From Plotosus lineatus (lineage: Eukaryota > Chordata > Actinopteri > Siluriformes > Plotosidae), in contig CM045745.1 of NCBI GenBank assembly GCA_024760905.1, positions 8,105,282 through 8,169,281 of the forward strand: a stretch of DNA of 64,000 bases, written 5' to 3'. Position numbers and translations under genes: made by a program. The first letter of the stretch is position 1; every line of letters starts with the position of its first letter. The notes beneath the pieces were generated by a model that was given only the letters and a program-made list of their open reading frames with translations, had not been told where the DNA came from and searched no databases. Positions 37,633 to 51,900 of the stretch are shown here, piece after piece.

Positions 37633-37816
37633 AGTGAGTACAGCAATTGAATTTATTCCCAAGAAGGCACTGTCGAGTCCCCACAATCACGAATTGAGCC
37701 GCCACTCCTCCAGAGGGCGCTGTTACCACCGCCAGGCTATACCGCAGGCGGAAGTTGTGAAAACTCTATGGTGTTCAGAGTATCGAGCGTTCAAAACAGT
37801 TTATTATTTGGAAGCT
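37633..37816 (+). promoter_or_regulatory. Presumed 5' untranslated/promoter region of the uncharacterised gene
   Basis: The 184 bp between a LINE fragment and the ATG are unique-looking and CpG-bearing. No TATA box is evident at a sensible distance. The transcription start cannot be placed by eye. Confidence 0.35.
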
Positions 37817-38438
37817 ATGAGCCGTAAAAGAAACCATCATTTTATTGAAACGGGGCAACTGATTGAGTCTCAGGCTGCACTGATGGAAAGCACAGGGTCC
37901 TCAATTCGAGGTGAGGAGAGTTTTTGTGAGCTGGAGCTCGATGAGGAGCTGGTGTGTTCAGTGAGCGAGATCACCGAGCACCTCGGCAGGAACATCACCG
38001 TGGCGCTGGAGGAGGCCCTGTCCGAAATCCGCAGGGTAGTGAGCACTCGGACCAGACTCCTGAAAATGGAGCTGAGGGAGAAAACCGACGAGATCGAGCT
38101 GCTGAAAGCCCGGCTGGAGTGCATCGCGAGCGAACCGGCCAGAAAAGCCGACTTCCTTCAGGCGCCACAGAAGAGCAGCACGGAGCCTAAGAAAGCCAAA
38201 GCGGCCGCCCCTGCCGTTAAGAAGGAGAACATCGACGCCATCTGCGATTATCTGATGAAGGACAAGAACTCCCGCGGGGGTGCTGCTGATGTGGAGGGGG
38301 AGAGGCAGCACCAGGCCTCCCTCAGCCCCTGGACAGAGAGCGAGGACATCTTCAGCATGTTACCGTCCGCCAGCAAGAGACTCTATGATTATGAGTGGAT
38401 GTCTGGAGTGGAGCTCAACTCAACCTCCGAGTTTAAAG
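37817..38438 (+). CDS. Uncharacterised gene, exon 1: coiled-coil, lysine-rich
   Basis: ATG 37817 is the first ATG in a long open frame and has G at -3. The product starts [13 protein letters not shown]. Heptad-like sequence runs through [19 protein letters not shown] and [21 protein letters not shown] Lys/Ala stretch follows ([14 protein letters not shown], containing a VKKE match to the SUMO consensus), then [20 protein letters not shown]. The donor GTAATG begins at 38439. The exon is unusually GC- and CpG-rich compared with its surroundings, consistent with a CpG-island first exon, and codon use is regular. This is the best non-immune gene in the window. Confidence 0.72.
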
Positions 38439-41400
38439 GTAATGACAGAGCAGCTTCTGGACATTAATCAGGTGTTGATGCTCCACTCGGTTACATCCAG
38501 CGGTGGCACGATTCGATACTTTCACGGTGTCAAAGCCCGATACTAAAGTATCGCGGTTTCACGGTATTGGTAGTCTTGATGATGATCATTTATAAGAACA
38601 CAAAGTAGTGATTAAAATTCAAGCAGGTGTGTCGTTGTGTTTTAATGTTATGTTTTTGTGATGAGAAATCAAATCTAAAAATTCATATCAATAGTCTGCG
38701 GTCTTACCTGTCGGCTCAGTATCAGTTGTTGACCTAGAGATCCCGATCCTTCACTGTCATTTTACTGTACGTTATATGGATCTGTGATCTGTCGCTCTGT
38801 GCACTGACTTGGAGACAGGATGCACTAACGTTGTGTATATTTCTGTCAGGGTGTTGGTCTTTGCACTTTTGGTACAGTGGTACCTTGACTTACAAGTGTC
38901 TTTTATAATGAGTTTTTCATGACACGAGCTTCCGCATCCAATGAGCAAAATTGTGATTTATGAACTCTTGATTAGCCTCGTATTCTTCTGTGTGTATTCT
39001 GCCACACTCAGAGAGAACCTTATACAGTGCTTCTCAATTATTTTCTCTGACGCCCCCTTTAGGAAGAAAAAAAAACATTTCACAGCGCTCCGCACGTGAC
39101 TATAAATAGTGTTTACTGCACTTCATATCGTTTGCTCGGTGCTTTTTCCCTACACCATAGTGCGACAGTTCGAGCGCCACTACCAACTACTGTACTTAGT
39201 TCTAGTACAGTATGGCAAAAAGGCATGTTTCCCAGGACCATACGCGCTCCCCTGACATCACACTCACTATTTGAGAAGCACTGGCCTTGTGGGAGCTCAC
39301 TACGAGCCTTTCCTCGCTGGCATTTGTAGCCTGCACATGCACAAAATTCTCCTCCTCCTCCTCCTCCTCCTCTGCGACGCACCACCTCCTGCCTACCCAC
39401 GTGACATCTTCGCCGCAGTCGATGATCGGAATGGTTAGTTGACTTCTTGTTTATTCTTGTTTTATTATTATTTATTATTAATTATTATTAAAGTTATTAT
39501 ACACGTATTATTATATTATTATCATTATTATGAAATATTTATTGTTTTTACATGTTTATCTTTAATATATTAGGTCAAATATATGTGTTTGTGGCAGGTT
39601 ATGAGTTTGGGAGGGGATTGGAACAGATTAATTGGTTTTCTGTTATTTCTTATGGGAATAATTGTTTAATCTAATGAGCTTTTCGGTTTACGAGCTCGCC
39701 CTCGGAATAGATTAAATTCGTAAGTCAAAGTATCACTGTATTGTATTGACCATAATGTGCACATGGAGAGGTGTTTATGGTGCTTTGATTAGTCTCTCAT
39801 TCAAGACGAGGATTAACATAAATTACATTGCTGTAACTTGACAAACATAATTTTAGTCATATGTGTAATTTGTGTGTAGACAGTCCAAGGGTTTTTGAAC
39901 CCAACTCTTGAATTCTCTGTGAATTGTCCATTTGCTGGCGATTAGTGTCATCCCTCCTGCGCACAGTACTCGTGTCAGTGGTGTCGTTGCCAGAAAGATT
40001 CGGGAGCATTCCGTGGATGCAATCAAAAACTCAATGACGGCCCGTTACTTCTGTTTGGATTTCACGAGGTACCAGCTGTGAAAAAGCAGGGTGATTATAG
40101 AGGAAGAGTTGTTCTACAAACATGTACAAGTTGATAAACAAAATATTAATTCATAAAAAGTTACGCCAACTTTTTTTTTGCATTGCTTTCCGTACAACAC
40201 ATTTCCATCAGGGGAAAAAAAATCAAATGTCATGGCAGCAAAAAAACAAACATATAAGATGCAACCTACATAAATAAATTATATTGAAGTAATGGAAATA
40301 AAATTGAATCAGCATGGCATATTTACAGGCATGAGAATTCACAATGGTTATGCGGTGTCCTGCGTTTTTTTTCAAGCTCAAATGTCATTTTTTTGAATCG
40401 TATAAATTTGAGGAGAAAATATTTTAATATTGGGGGAGGGGGGTTGCATTGCCTCGAAGCGGAGCGTGAAGTATGCGGCCTGGATCCCAAGCAGGCCGAT
40501 CAATCGCCGTATGATTCTTATTGTATATACAGTAATCCTCCTTACTGTATATAACGGTTGCATTCCGCCCCTTCCCGCCAATCCTGAAAATCCACGAATT
40601 ATTGATGCGGGTTTAAAACCTTATATATAATATTACATACGCTGAAATATGCTTCTTGAACATATTCTATGGTATTACTCATTAATACAGTAATAATGCA
40701 TTAAAACGTAGTAATGATTAAATAAAAACTTTTTAATTTTGTACTGTGATAATATTTATTAATAAATAAAGCGCTTAGGCTCCTTACCAGAAGCTAGAGA
40801 AGATTCAGGGCATTTGAGTGACACCATAGGGCTTAAATAATCATTAAAACATACTAAAAAAAATATGAATTCACAATTCAAGCCATCACGTTGATAATAT
40901 GTGCACGAAGGAGAAAAAAAAGAGGCGTACACATCATCTGCAACCAATCAGCAGGAGGGAAAAACAAAAGCTCTCAGCCATTGGCTAAATTTGAATCACA
41001 TGCCAGTAATGTCGTGATGACTGCATATGTATAATTTTCCGTGGCTGCTGCTAATTCAGTGCTTCTCAAATAGCCCCTTGGGGCGTGGTATGATGCCAGG
41101 GGAGAGCATATGACACTGGGGAACATGCTTTTTTGTCATACTGTACTAGAATTAATCGTTTTTATTATTTAATGGTTCTTATTTTTAATGTTAATTAAGA
41201 TACAGTGTTATGCAGAGGTGTATTCATAATTTTATAAACAAATAATACTGTCTATAGTTACGCACGCAGTGCTGGGGGGGGTGAAATGTTTTTTTGTCTT
41301 CCTATAGGAGGCGCCACAGAAAATAATTGAGAAGCACTATGCTAGTTTAAAAACATTATGAAAGAAAAGCCTTTGAGATCAAAATCCGTGAGTATGTGGA

Positions 41401-42363
41401 CCCGCAAACGGTGAATGAGTGGGGGCACATACATATCACTACATACATACACTACATATCACTACACACATACATATATATATATATATATACAGTCAGC
41501 CCCCAACTTACGAAGACCCCTGTGTACGAAATCCCCGGGTTACGAAAAACATTTTCTTGAGTTTCCGTCTCCGAGATACAAAACAACCCCCTCTTATGAA
41601 AAGAAATTCAAAATTCAAACGTGCCAATCGACGCACGAGTTGCTCTCTCATTGGCTGTCTCTCAACATCCCGCCCCGCTGGCCTCCCAGATAGAGACAGA
41701 AGGAAGCTTCACTATTTAGTTTTTTGTTTAGTTTTTTAAGTTGTTTTAATTCAGTAAATGTTTAATAAATGCGGGTGCATTTGAGCTCATCTGGAATTCA
41801 AATCCGTCAAGGAATCAAATTAAAGTTGAGTTTGTCAAGCAGGGAAAGCGCTTTGAAGTCACGTCTTGTGGGCGTGGCCCACAGCATGTGCGAGAGAGGG
41901 AGAGCGAGAGAAGGAATAACGCTTTAGTGTTTAGTTTTTTAAGTTGTTTTAATTCAGTAAATGTTTAATAAAATCAAGCAGGGAATGCGCTTTGAATTCA
42001 CGTCTTGTGGGTGTGGCCCGCAGCGCACGTGCAAGAGAGATAGAGAGAGAGCGAGAGAGAGAGAGAGAGAGAGAGAGTGAGAAAGAGGTGTGTGTTAATA
42101 AAAAATGTTTAATAATGGTTTAATTAATAAATATGTTAATAAAATGTTTAAATGGTTTAATTAATAATTTTACTTTGAACACATATTTCATACACAATTG
42201 GTGTACTTTTATCATTTTTAAATGGTTTATGGGTTTTATCCAGCCCAAGAACTGGAGCCTTGGAATGAATTAGGCGTTCAACATCTAAGCTGTGACCCCT
42301 ACTTACGAAATCCCCGCATTACGAAAAGGGCTCTGGAACAGATTTTCATAAATTGGGGGCCGA

Positions 42364-42404
<41 letters not shown>

Positions 42405-42445
42405 TATACACACACACACATATACACACAGTTATTGTTTGTCAA

Positions 42446-42498
<53 letters not shown>

Positions 42499-42930
42499 GT
42501 ACAGTTATTGTTTATTAATATAATTTTATACATGCTATAGCTTATAATTACATGCAATTTGGTTCTCAAATGCTGACCTAATTTTGTATAAAGCTTTAGA
42601 TGTAAATAAAATATAAATACACACATACAGATGGTATTGCATGAGAAGACGACGACACACATACATAAGCGCGTGCTCAGATACGAGTGTTCACACAGAT
42701 GCAACAAAGTAAGTAGTTTTGATGGGTGATTTTGGGTCGTTTTTTTGTTTTGTGTTTGTTCAGAGTTTTTTGCATAATTGGCTGTGTTTTTGTGGCATTT
42801 TCCTTAACTTTTTCTCCTATTCTTCCTTAATTTTCTTATTTTTTAATTCGATGAATATTTATTTATTTATTTAAAAACCATGATACACTGAAGCCGCATG
42901 AATTGAAGCACGAAGTAGCGAGGAATTGTT

Positions 42931-43008
<78 letters not shown>

Positions 43009-46000
43009 AGAGTGGGACTTGAACCCCCAATCTTTGGATCAGCGATCCAGCGCCCTATACCACTGTAATAACACTATTATACAAAATTACACTTACATGA
43101 ATATATATATATATATGTGTGTGTAATTTTGTATAATAGTGTTATTACAGTGGATATATATGTATATATATATTCATGTAAGTGTAATTTTGTATAATAG
43201 TGTTATTACAGTGGTATAGGGCGCTGGATCGCTGATCCAAAGATTGGGGGTTCAAGTCCCACTCTCCACAAGGTTGTCACTGTCCCCCCCAGTGCGGCTA
43301 ACTGGGTTATCAAAGGCGGGCCATGTCTCTCACTGTCTATGGTGAGAGGCATGTAAAAGAACCATTGCTGACTTTCGTAAAGAGTAGCTGCAAAGTCGTC
43401 AGTGTGTTTCTGTCCCTTGCTAAAAAGGCTTGTGACAGGAAGGGCATCCGACGTAAAAACCTCTGCCAAATCAAACGTGCGAATCAGATGATTCGCTGTG
43501 GCGACTCCCGAGTGAAAGGAAAAAAGCCGAAAGGAAGACAGACAGACAGTGTTATTAAAGTATCAACACTGGTAATTCTGTGATGCAGGTGTGTAGGCAG
43601 CAGGCATGTGATTTTTTTTTTTTTTGCGAATTCACGGAATTCCTATTTTTTTCATTGGTCCAGTTTAAAAAAAAAAAAAGATTTTTTTTTCACGCCGAAT
43701 ATGTCAAAATAACCTTTCCCACTTTTAATCCGTTCCGAGTTTTGCATAAAATGACCTCTCTTGAAATGTTACTGCTGATTGCCTATGGCTTTCTAATAGC
43801 CAATCGCTGATGTTGAAACATGTACATAGACATTTGTGCCACTTCCGATCTGTTCAGCTATCGAAAGCATGTCGGTGATCCAGAGAAAAGATTCTGCTTG
43901 AATCAAAGAAATAGACAAAGTCGTGAAAAACAAGTTTAGGTGGGAATGGATGGAAAAGGGAACCGTAGCATTCAATTGCAGGAACATTTGGTGTTCGAGC
44001 GAAGATTCCAGAACCCTACGGATTTAACCCTTTGTTTGCCGTTCGACCAGAAACTTCTGTGCAAAGAAAAGAGCCAGTGAAACAACCAGTTTCTGTCGCT
44101 GATCGAGTAGTTAAATTTTAGGTATGTTTGAGAGTTTTGCTGTCTAGTTTCCGATTATATTTTTCAAATTATTGTGAATGCATGCATGTTTTAGGCGTAG
44201 GACATTCACGTGTTTACTTCGTGAACTGAATCAAATGAGCCGATTGTATGGTCACTGAACCATTTTTCTGCTGTTCAGAATAAATAAATTATTGCCGCAT
44301 TAACTCACTCAGCAGCGGGAGTGTGTAAGTAGCTCATTAATATTGTAAATGTAAAACTATGATTCAACCTCAACCGAAACGCCCCAGCATCCAGAAGGAC
44401 AACAAACTTTCTAAGGCAGCCTCCAGAAGGACAGTTCAGGCTGCACAAAAGGAAGCAAGAAAGTGCCATGCTAAAGCACTAAAGATAAAGAAACATCAAT
44501 TCAAAAAACAAATGTATAGCATGTCGTGTGTATAGTTTGTTTCCAGATTGTGTTTAAAGACAATGACTGTTGATAATAGTGTTGTGAGGCAGGACATATG
44601 TATAAAAGTGACTATTTGATTTGTGACTGTGACACTTTGATTAGTGTTGGAATCCCACATGATAAACCCACAAGTTGAGGTACAGTATGCATATGGAGAT
44701 TAGAAATTAAACTTTCTAGAGCTCTTTCAGTGTCATGAGATAGCCTTTTCCCCTTCTGAAATGCTTAAAACCTAGGAGCTTCGGGGGCTGGGGGCTTCGG
44801 GGGAGGAGCTTTGTGGTGGGGGCCACGCCCCCCCCAGACCCTGGCTGATTTTCAGATATTTTGGTGATGGTCAAATCACATGCCTGAGCCAGGGAACACA
44901 TTGCTGATAAGATACTATATTTGCTCTTAATAAATGAATCTTATATTAAGTTACTTTGAACTTTATTTTTTAATAAATTCAAATACGATTACTTTGTTCC
45001 TTTTCCTTGAACAAATACTTGAGAATAAACTTGTACATACCATAAATTCTAGAGCTCCTACCTTTCAGAGTGACTCCTTCAACCCTGCAAATGCGCTTCT
45101 GGGGGGGGGATTCGCCCCTTAGAACCCCCATCTGGGGTTGCCTCTCAACCCCAATACCCCCAGCTTTGGTAGAGTCCCTTCGGGACACCCTCTTTTTTTT
45201 TTTTTTTTCCCTTCCATCTGTTTTCACTCCTGATATTTACTAAACTCAACTATTGTGAGTAATATAAATGTAATGAAAGATGGTGCTGTAAATTATAAAA
45301 TTATGAAATACTGTACTACAATATTTTGCTGTGTGATAGAATATACAGTTATGGAGAACTTATAATTTCGGTCACCCTTTGTTTTCAAAATGGCACTGGT
45401 CCTTCATGGCATGTATTCCAAAAACTTTTGGAGCTGTTCCTTTGAGATTGTGGTTCATGTTGATATGATTTTATCATGCAGCTCCTATAGATTTTGTCAT
45501 ACGCACTTTTATGCTGAGAATCTTTCATTCTACCACATCTCAATGTGATCCACTAGATTCCGATCCACTGACTGAGAAGGCCACATTGTGATGATGACGC
45601 CAGCCTTAAAAATGTCTTTGTTGGCGATAGCATGGCCGGTTAGGTCGAAATTGTACATAAAAACCCTGCCTGAGCATTCACAGACAAAAAATAAAAAAAA
45701 TATCGGCCGGTTGTGTTGAAAAAATGCATGTGTCCCCTATAATACACCGTACTAAAAAGTGACCAAAAGTGAAATCGGTATCAACCACACCTTGTGATTG
45801 GTCGAATTCACCATTTCGGTGAAACAGCGATTCTCATTGGCCAGTACTGTCTTAACAACAAAGGCAGAAAGCATGATGGAAGGGGATAATGATGAGGCAA
45901 AAAAAAGAGTTCTCTTTCACTATTAAAGATCCCAACGTGAAAATAATAAATAAATTAATGTGTTTCAAATTGAGCAACACATTTGCTGACATTTTCGAAC

Positions 46001-48490
46001 AAATACAAGTTAATTATAAACTGCCAGCAACAGCACGGAGCGTGACGAAGTTATTTGACTTTGACACTATGTTGATGGCAATATTAAGAGTAGATATATT
46101 GAAGAAACCTTGATACTCTTTTGATTACAATATTAAAAGAATAAACGTTGATATTCAGTATGTTTATTTCAAATATAAGATTATTTATTTCATTGTACTA
46201 TTTGTGCAACATCACATACATAATATAGCACGATGTATGAAAAAAAAATTCCCCGCAAATCCCCTCCCTCCCGGGTGTATCTTTTTTATCATGCTATTGC
46301 CAACAAAGAATCTTTAAAGAATTGCCTGATAATCAGTTTGCGATGACTTTTCTTTGTGGCCTGTTGCATTGTCATGCTGGAAGTAACCATCAGAAGCTGA
46401 GTGAATTGTAGGTATGAATGAATAATTAGCAACAATACTGTGAATACAGTGGTACTCAACTTACGAAAGACCTAACAAACGAAAAATCCAAGTTACGAAA
46501 CGCATTTACCTAAAATTTCCGTCTCTGGATACAAAAAAATTCACGTTACGAAACGTGCCATCTCGAAAATTCAAAAAATGCACGAGTTGCTCTCCCATTG
46601 GATATCTCCCAACAACCCGCCCCACTGGCCTTCCACTGGCTAGGAGGGAGCTGTATCTTCATAATACCCATGGTGCTTTTCGTGTGCCTTCGACCCATTG
46701 TTCGTCACAGAGGTGCAGTTCCCTCCCATTGGCTATTATGGACCTGCATCTCCATAATACCCATGGTGATTTTCGTGTGCCTTCGACCCATTGTTCGTCA
46801 TGGAGTTCTAACACGCGTAAAGGACAGAGTTATTGTTGTTTCGTGAGTTTTTTCGAGTGTGCTCGTTGCAACTTCATTTTTCGTCATTCATCATGGGTCC
46901 CAAGAAAGTGATTCCCGGTGCAAGTGAAATGAAGAAGCGGGCTCGTGGCACGCGGTTCAGTGATATCGCAAAGGAATATGGCCGAAACTCGTCTACCATC
47001 GGTATGATATTTAAGAAGGAGGCCTTCAAAGGTATACTTTTATCATTTTTAAAGGGTTTAGGGGGTAGTGTTGGGGGCCTTGGAACGAATCAGGCCTTTT
47101 ACATGTAAAATGCTACTCAACTTACAAAAAAAATCAGGTTACGAAACCACTTCTGGAACGGATTAATTTCGTAAGGTGAGGTATGACTGTACTGTGGTAT
47201 TCAAGTGATGATTGAACAGGTAAAGAGTGTACAAAGAAAATCTCCCCACACCATTACACCACCCCCACTAGCCTGGACTATTGACCAGCCTGGACTGTTG
47301 CTGCCAGGGATAAAACCTGCCAGCTGGATGTTTTTCTCTTAATTGCATCATTTGAGTAAATTGTATTGACTGTTATAAATGGAAATCCTAGGAGACCAGC
47401 ATTTGTAGAAATATTTCAATGCAAAGATGACTGTGGCACCAACAATCATGCCATGGTTAAAATAAGTGAGAATTTTTTCCTTGCTCTCTTGGTTGGTGTG
47501 AACCTAACCTGAATTGACTGGTTCATGTTTACATGATTCTGCACATGCACGGATTAGTATGTGTGTGGGCGTTCTTGATTAAGTGCTGAGCATCTTGGAA
47601 TAAACAGTGATTTTAATTTTTTTTTAATGTCTTATACAGCAGCTGCAGTTAGATTAACCCATATTGTGTAGACCAGTTGTGTAGTTATTATGGAACAATA
47701 CAGTGAAACCATGACAATCAGATTATATATTCTAATTAATTTCTTATATCGGGCTGTTGATAAGGTGCCACTCCCCCATTATTAATATGCAGTTGGCCCT
47801 CTACTTACGAAACCCTCTGGGTACGAAAACTCCAGGTTACGAAAAACATTTTCCTAAATTTTCGTCCTCTTTTTACGAAATCACCCTCTTTTTACGAAGA
47901 GCGGCAAACACGCCATTCAAAAATCCAAACGCGGTATTCAAACCATGCACGAGTTGCTCTCTCATTGGCTGTCTCCCAACATCCCGCCTCGCTGGCCTCC
48001 CATTGGCCAGGAGGCAGCTGAACTGTACACATACTTCCTGTACCCATACTTCCTGTTTGTCACGCATGTGAGGGAGGAGAGTTGAACAGGAATGTTGGCT
48101 CGTGAGTTCTTTTTGAGAGATCATTGCAGTGTTGTATTTCATTATCCAGCATGGACCTGGAAAATACTGAAAAGCGGAAATACAGGAACGGAGGCGATTA
48201 TTTCGGCACAATATTGAAGCAGAAGGAGCATGGAAACAGAGTGCTCCAGGAGACAAGACCGCCGATCTCGCAAGTAACAGGTTAATATTAAATCAGGACC
48301 TCTTATCTTTCAAGCAGGTACTGTAATTCTGCTTTAAATACAACATCCCGTCCATTTAAACATTTAAATAGAATTTCTCCGTCCGCTCTAGGCCGCGTGT
48401 TGGAGGAGCCCGCAATCGTCAAAACACACCATGAAGAGTTTTGTGTGTGTGAGTGAAAGAGAGAGAGAGAGATAGAGAGAGAGAGAGTGT

Positions 48491-48527
<37 letters not shown>

Positions 48528-48853
48528 TGAGATATAGAGAGACTGCAAACAGAGTCAGTCAGGGATGAAAGGAGGCGTGCTTTACTCTCTTTTGAGAGGG
48601 CACATTACAGCTTTTTTATCATTTTTTTTAAGCTGTTTAATTCAGTAAATGCTTAATAAATGTGCTGTGCTCTGCCAGATGTGACCAAAACGCGGCTCAT
48701 CCGCACCTCCGATTCCTCAAGGATACAAGTTAAAGTTGAGTTTGGACCTCTGATCTGTCAAGCAGGGAATGCGCTTTGAATTCCCCAGCTTAAAATGCTC
48801 CGGCATCCTGCGTGTGGGCGGAGCCCGCATTCAGTGGAGTGCATGTGTATTGT

Positions 48854-48913
<60 letters not shown>

Positions 48914-51900
48914 TAGAGACAAAAAGAGAGAGATAGGAGCGAGACAGTGTTGTGTGTGTGTGTGTATGTGTGTGTGTTGTGTATGTGCGTTAATAAAAAA
49001 TGTTTAATAAATAATTTTCTTTTACTTTCCATGCATATTTCATACAATTTTATTGTATGTTTTGTTGTAAAATAATTTCATTATTTTATCATTTTTAAAG
49101 CGTTTATGGGGTAGTCTTGGGAGCCTTGGAACGAATCAGGCGTTTTACATGTAAAATGCGGCTCTACTTAAGAAACCTCCACATTACGAAAAAGGCGCTG
49201 GTACGGATTAATTTCGTAAGTAGAGGGCCGACTGTACTACTTTAATTTTGTGCAATGTCGTTTTTTTATGATGATTTTGTTTTAATTATTAAACAATTTG
49301 GCAAAATAACAAATTAATTTTATGGCTGCCACTATTGCAATCTGTCATCCACCAGAAAATCACATTAAAAGAACAGATTAAATTTTACTGGAGGCGGTGG
49401 GACGACAAACGCGATGATATCTTGTGTATTTCCTCATCTCTTTTCTGGTTAGATGTCAGCACAGCACACAACTTTGCTTGCTCGCATTAGATGAGTGTGT
49501 GCATTACATGCAGGACAGCATATAGGCCTTAATTCAATCGAAATTTCAGTTCACCATCAAACCAACAGCTGGACAAACCAGAGTAGATGTGTATGCTGCT
49601 GTTTTTACACAGATGCCCTTCACATGGCTGTGCTTATGCTAATACTTTCCAGAAATTAATTATGCATAGTATGTAAAAGCTGATTAATAGCGTATTATGA
49701 GTTGATTTATATATTTTTTTCAAGTTCATGTTTGTTTTTTATGACACATGCCATGGTATTTTTTTTTCGGATTAGATTTAAATTAAATTGAAATTTCAAT
49801 AGAATTTTAATTTTCGGAAAGCAGTTTATCTTTCTACCACTGCTTCTGTTTGTACCTAATGTGTGAGAAGAGCTATGGGGTCTTTCCATGTCAAATCTTA
49901 AGATGGTGTCAACCATTTAGTTTTTTCAGGTGATTTCCATCGCCACAAGCTAACACAGCATTTTCAATGTTCTAGAAATTTTAAACTCTAAATCATTACA
50001 GGCATGTGATTTTTCTGCAAATTCATGGAATTTCGATTTTTTCATTGGCCCAGTTTAAAAAAAAAAAAAAAAATCCGATTTTTTCACTCCGAATATGTCA
50101 AAATAACCTTTTCCGCTTTTATTCCGTTCCGATTTTGCATAAAATGACCTCTCTTGAAACATTACTGCTGATTGGCTGATAGCTTTCTAATAGCCAATCG
50201 CTGATGTTGAAACATGTACGTAGACATTCGCGCCACTTCCGATCTGTTCAGCTATCGAAAGCCTGTCGGTGATCGAGAGAAAAGATTCTGCTCGAATCAA
50301 AGAAATAGACAAAGTCGTGGAAAACAAGTTTAGGTGGGAATGGATGGAAAAAGAAACCGTAGCATTTGTAGGTAAAAAGAAGGTGATGAACTTCTTCGGG
50401 GACTTCTTCCGTAAAATTGATCAACCTGGGAAGGCATTGTGTACGTGGTGTAAAGACACTATCGACTACGGTGGAAGGGGTTTTAAGGCATTTGACAGCC
50501 ACACGAAAAGCAAGAAACATGTCAAAGAACTGGAATCAAGGAAAACAAATTATTCAATTGCCGGAACATTTGGCGTTGAAGCAGAGATTCCAGAACCCTA
50601 CGGACTTAACCCTTTGTTTGCTGTTCGACCAGAAACTCCCGTGCAAAGAAAAGACCCAGTGAAACAACCAGTTCCGATCGAGTAGTTAATTTTGAGGTAT
50701 GTTTGAGAATTTTCTTGTCGAGCTGGATATCTGGTGGTCAAGTGTCTCTGCCCAAGGAAAGTATGCAACACTGGGGAAGATTGTGAAGACACTCATGTAC
50801 TGCTTTCATGGACCACAGGTAGAAGGAGCCTTCAACATAATGGGAGATGTCATCAACACCAGGGCAAGTAGATTGGATGTCTCAACTTTCAGTTCCATTC
50901 AAACTTTCAAGTATGCCATCAGAGTGAAGAAAACCACTTCTGTGAAGTACATTGGAAGGAAGGAAGTTGAAGACCCTATAAATACAAAGCTTTGTTTAAA
51001 AATCAGAACATCAAGCAAGAGGTATAGGTAGGAACGAAAGAAGTAGAAATGGCTTCCAAGAAACAGAAACTGGCCATTCAGAAGGACAACAAACTTCCTA
51101 AGGCAGCTTCCAGAAGGACATTTCAAGGCTGCACAAAAGGAAGCAAGAAAGTGGCATGCTAAAGCACTAAGGACAAAAAAAAACATTAATTCAAAAAACT
51201 TATGTCATGTATAGCATGCCATGTGTATAGTTTGTTTCCAGATTGTGTTTAAAGCTAATGACTGATGATAATAGTGTTGTGAGGCAGGACATATCTAGAA
51301 GAGTGACTATTTGATTTGTGACTGTGACACTTTGATTAGTGTTGGAATCCCACATGATAAACCCATAAGTTGAGGTACAGTATGCATATGGAGATTATAA
51401 ATTAAACTTTCTAGAGCTCTTTCAGCGTCATGAGATACAGTCATCCCTTGAATATCGCGGATAATGTAGACCAGACCTGGCCACGATATTCGAAAAACCG
51501 CAAAGTAGGAACGCCCCGCCCCCATTTCTACCATGTTGTCTCATGTCTATGTTTTCGCGTCTGTACAATATCAAGAAGTGTATATTAAATGTTACACAGT
51601 TCTGTGCATATGTAAATACTGTAATGTATTTATATTTAAATAGAATATATATATAAATACTTTAAGTACTGTACTCGCCTCTGACTATAGCTCTTCTACG
51701 GGGTGCAGGACGTTCACAAACACTATACAGTAAGATCACAAAAAATCCCACGGGAATGTGCGAGGCAACAGCGTCACGTGTCTAAGCCAATCAGCTTGCG
51801 AGATTGAGTTGAGTGGGCGGTCCCTGCCTGAACTGGGGCGAAGGGGCACTTCAGTCTGTCGTTTGGAAACAATGAACGCAGCCTGCCTTGGGGCCCTGCC

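Larger units (their letters stand above)
45345..47600. mobile_element. Decayed Tc1-like element with two insertions
   Basis: Antisense transposase-region text (TGTTGCATTGTCATGCTGGA, CCCACACCATTACACCACC) and a terminal GATTAAGTGCTGAG match a common fish Tc1 relic. A MITE at 45615-46309 and a Tigger-like element at 46447-47189 split it in three. Confidence 0.65.

Noticed and set aside
37141..37650. 169-codon plus-strand open frame
   Set aside because: Antisense shadow of the LINE C-terminus read on the minus strand.
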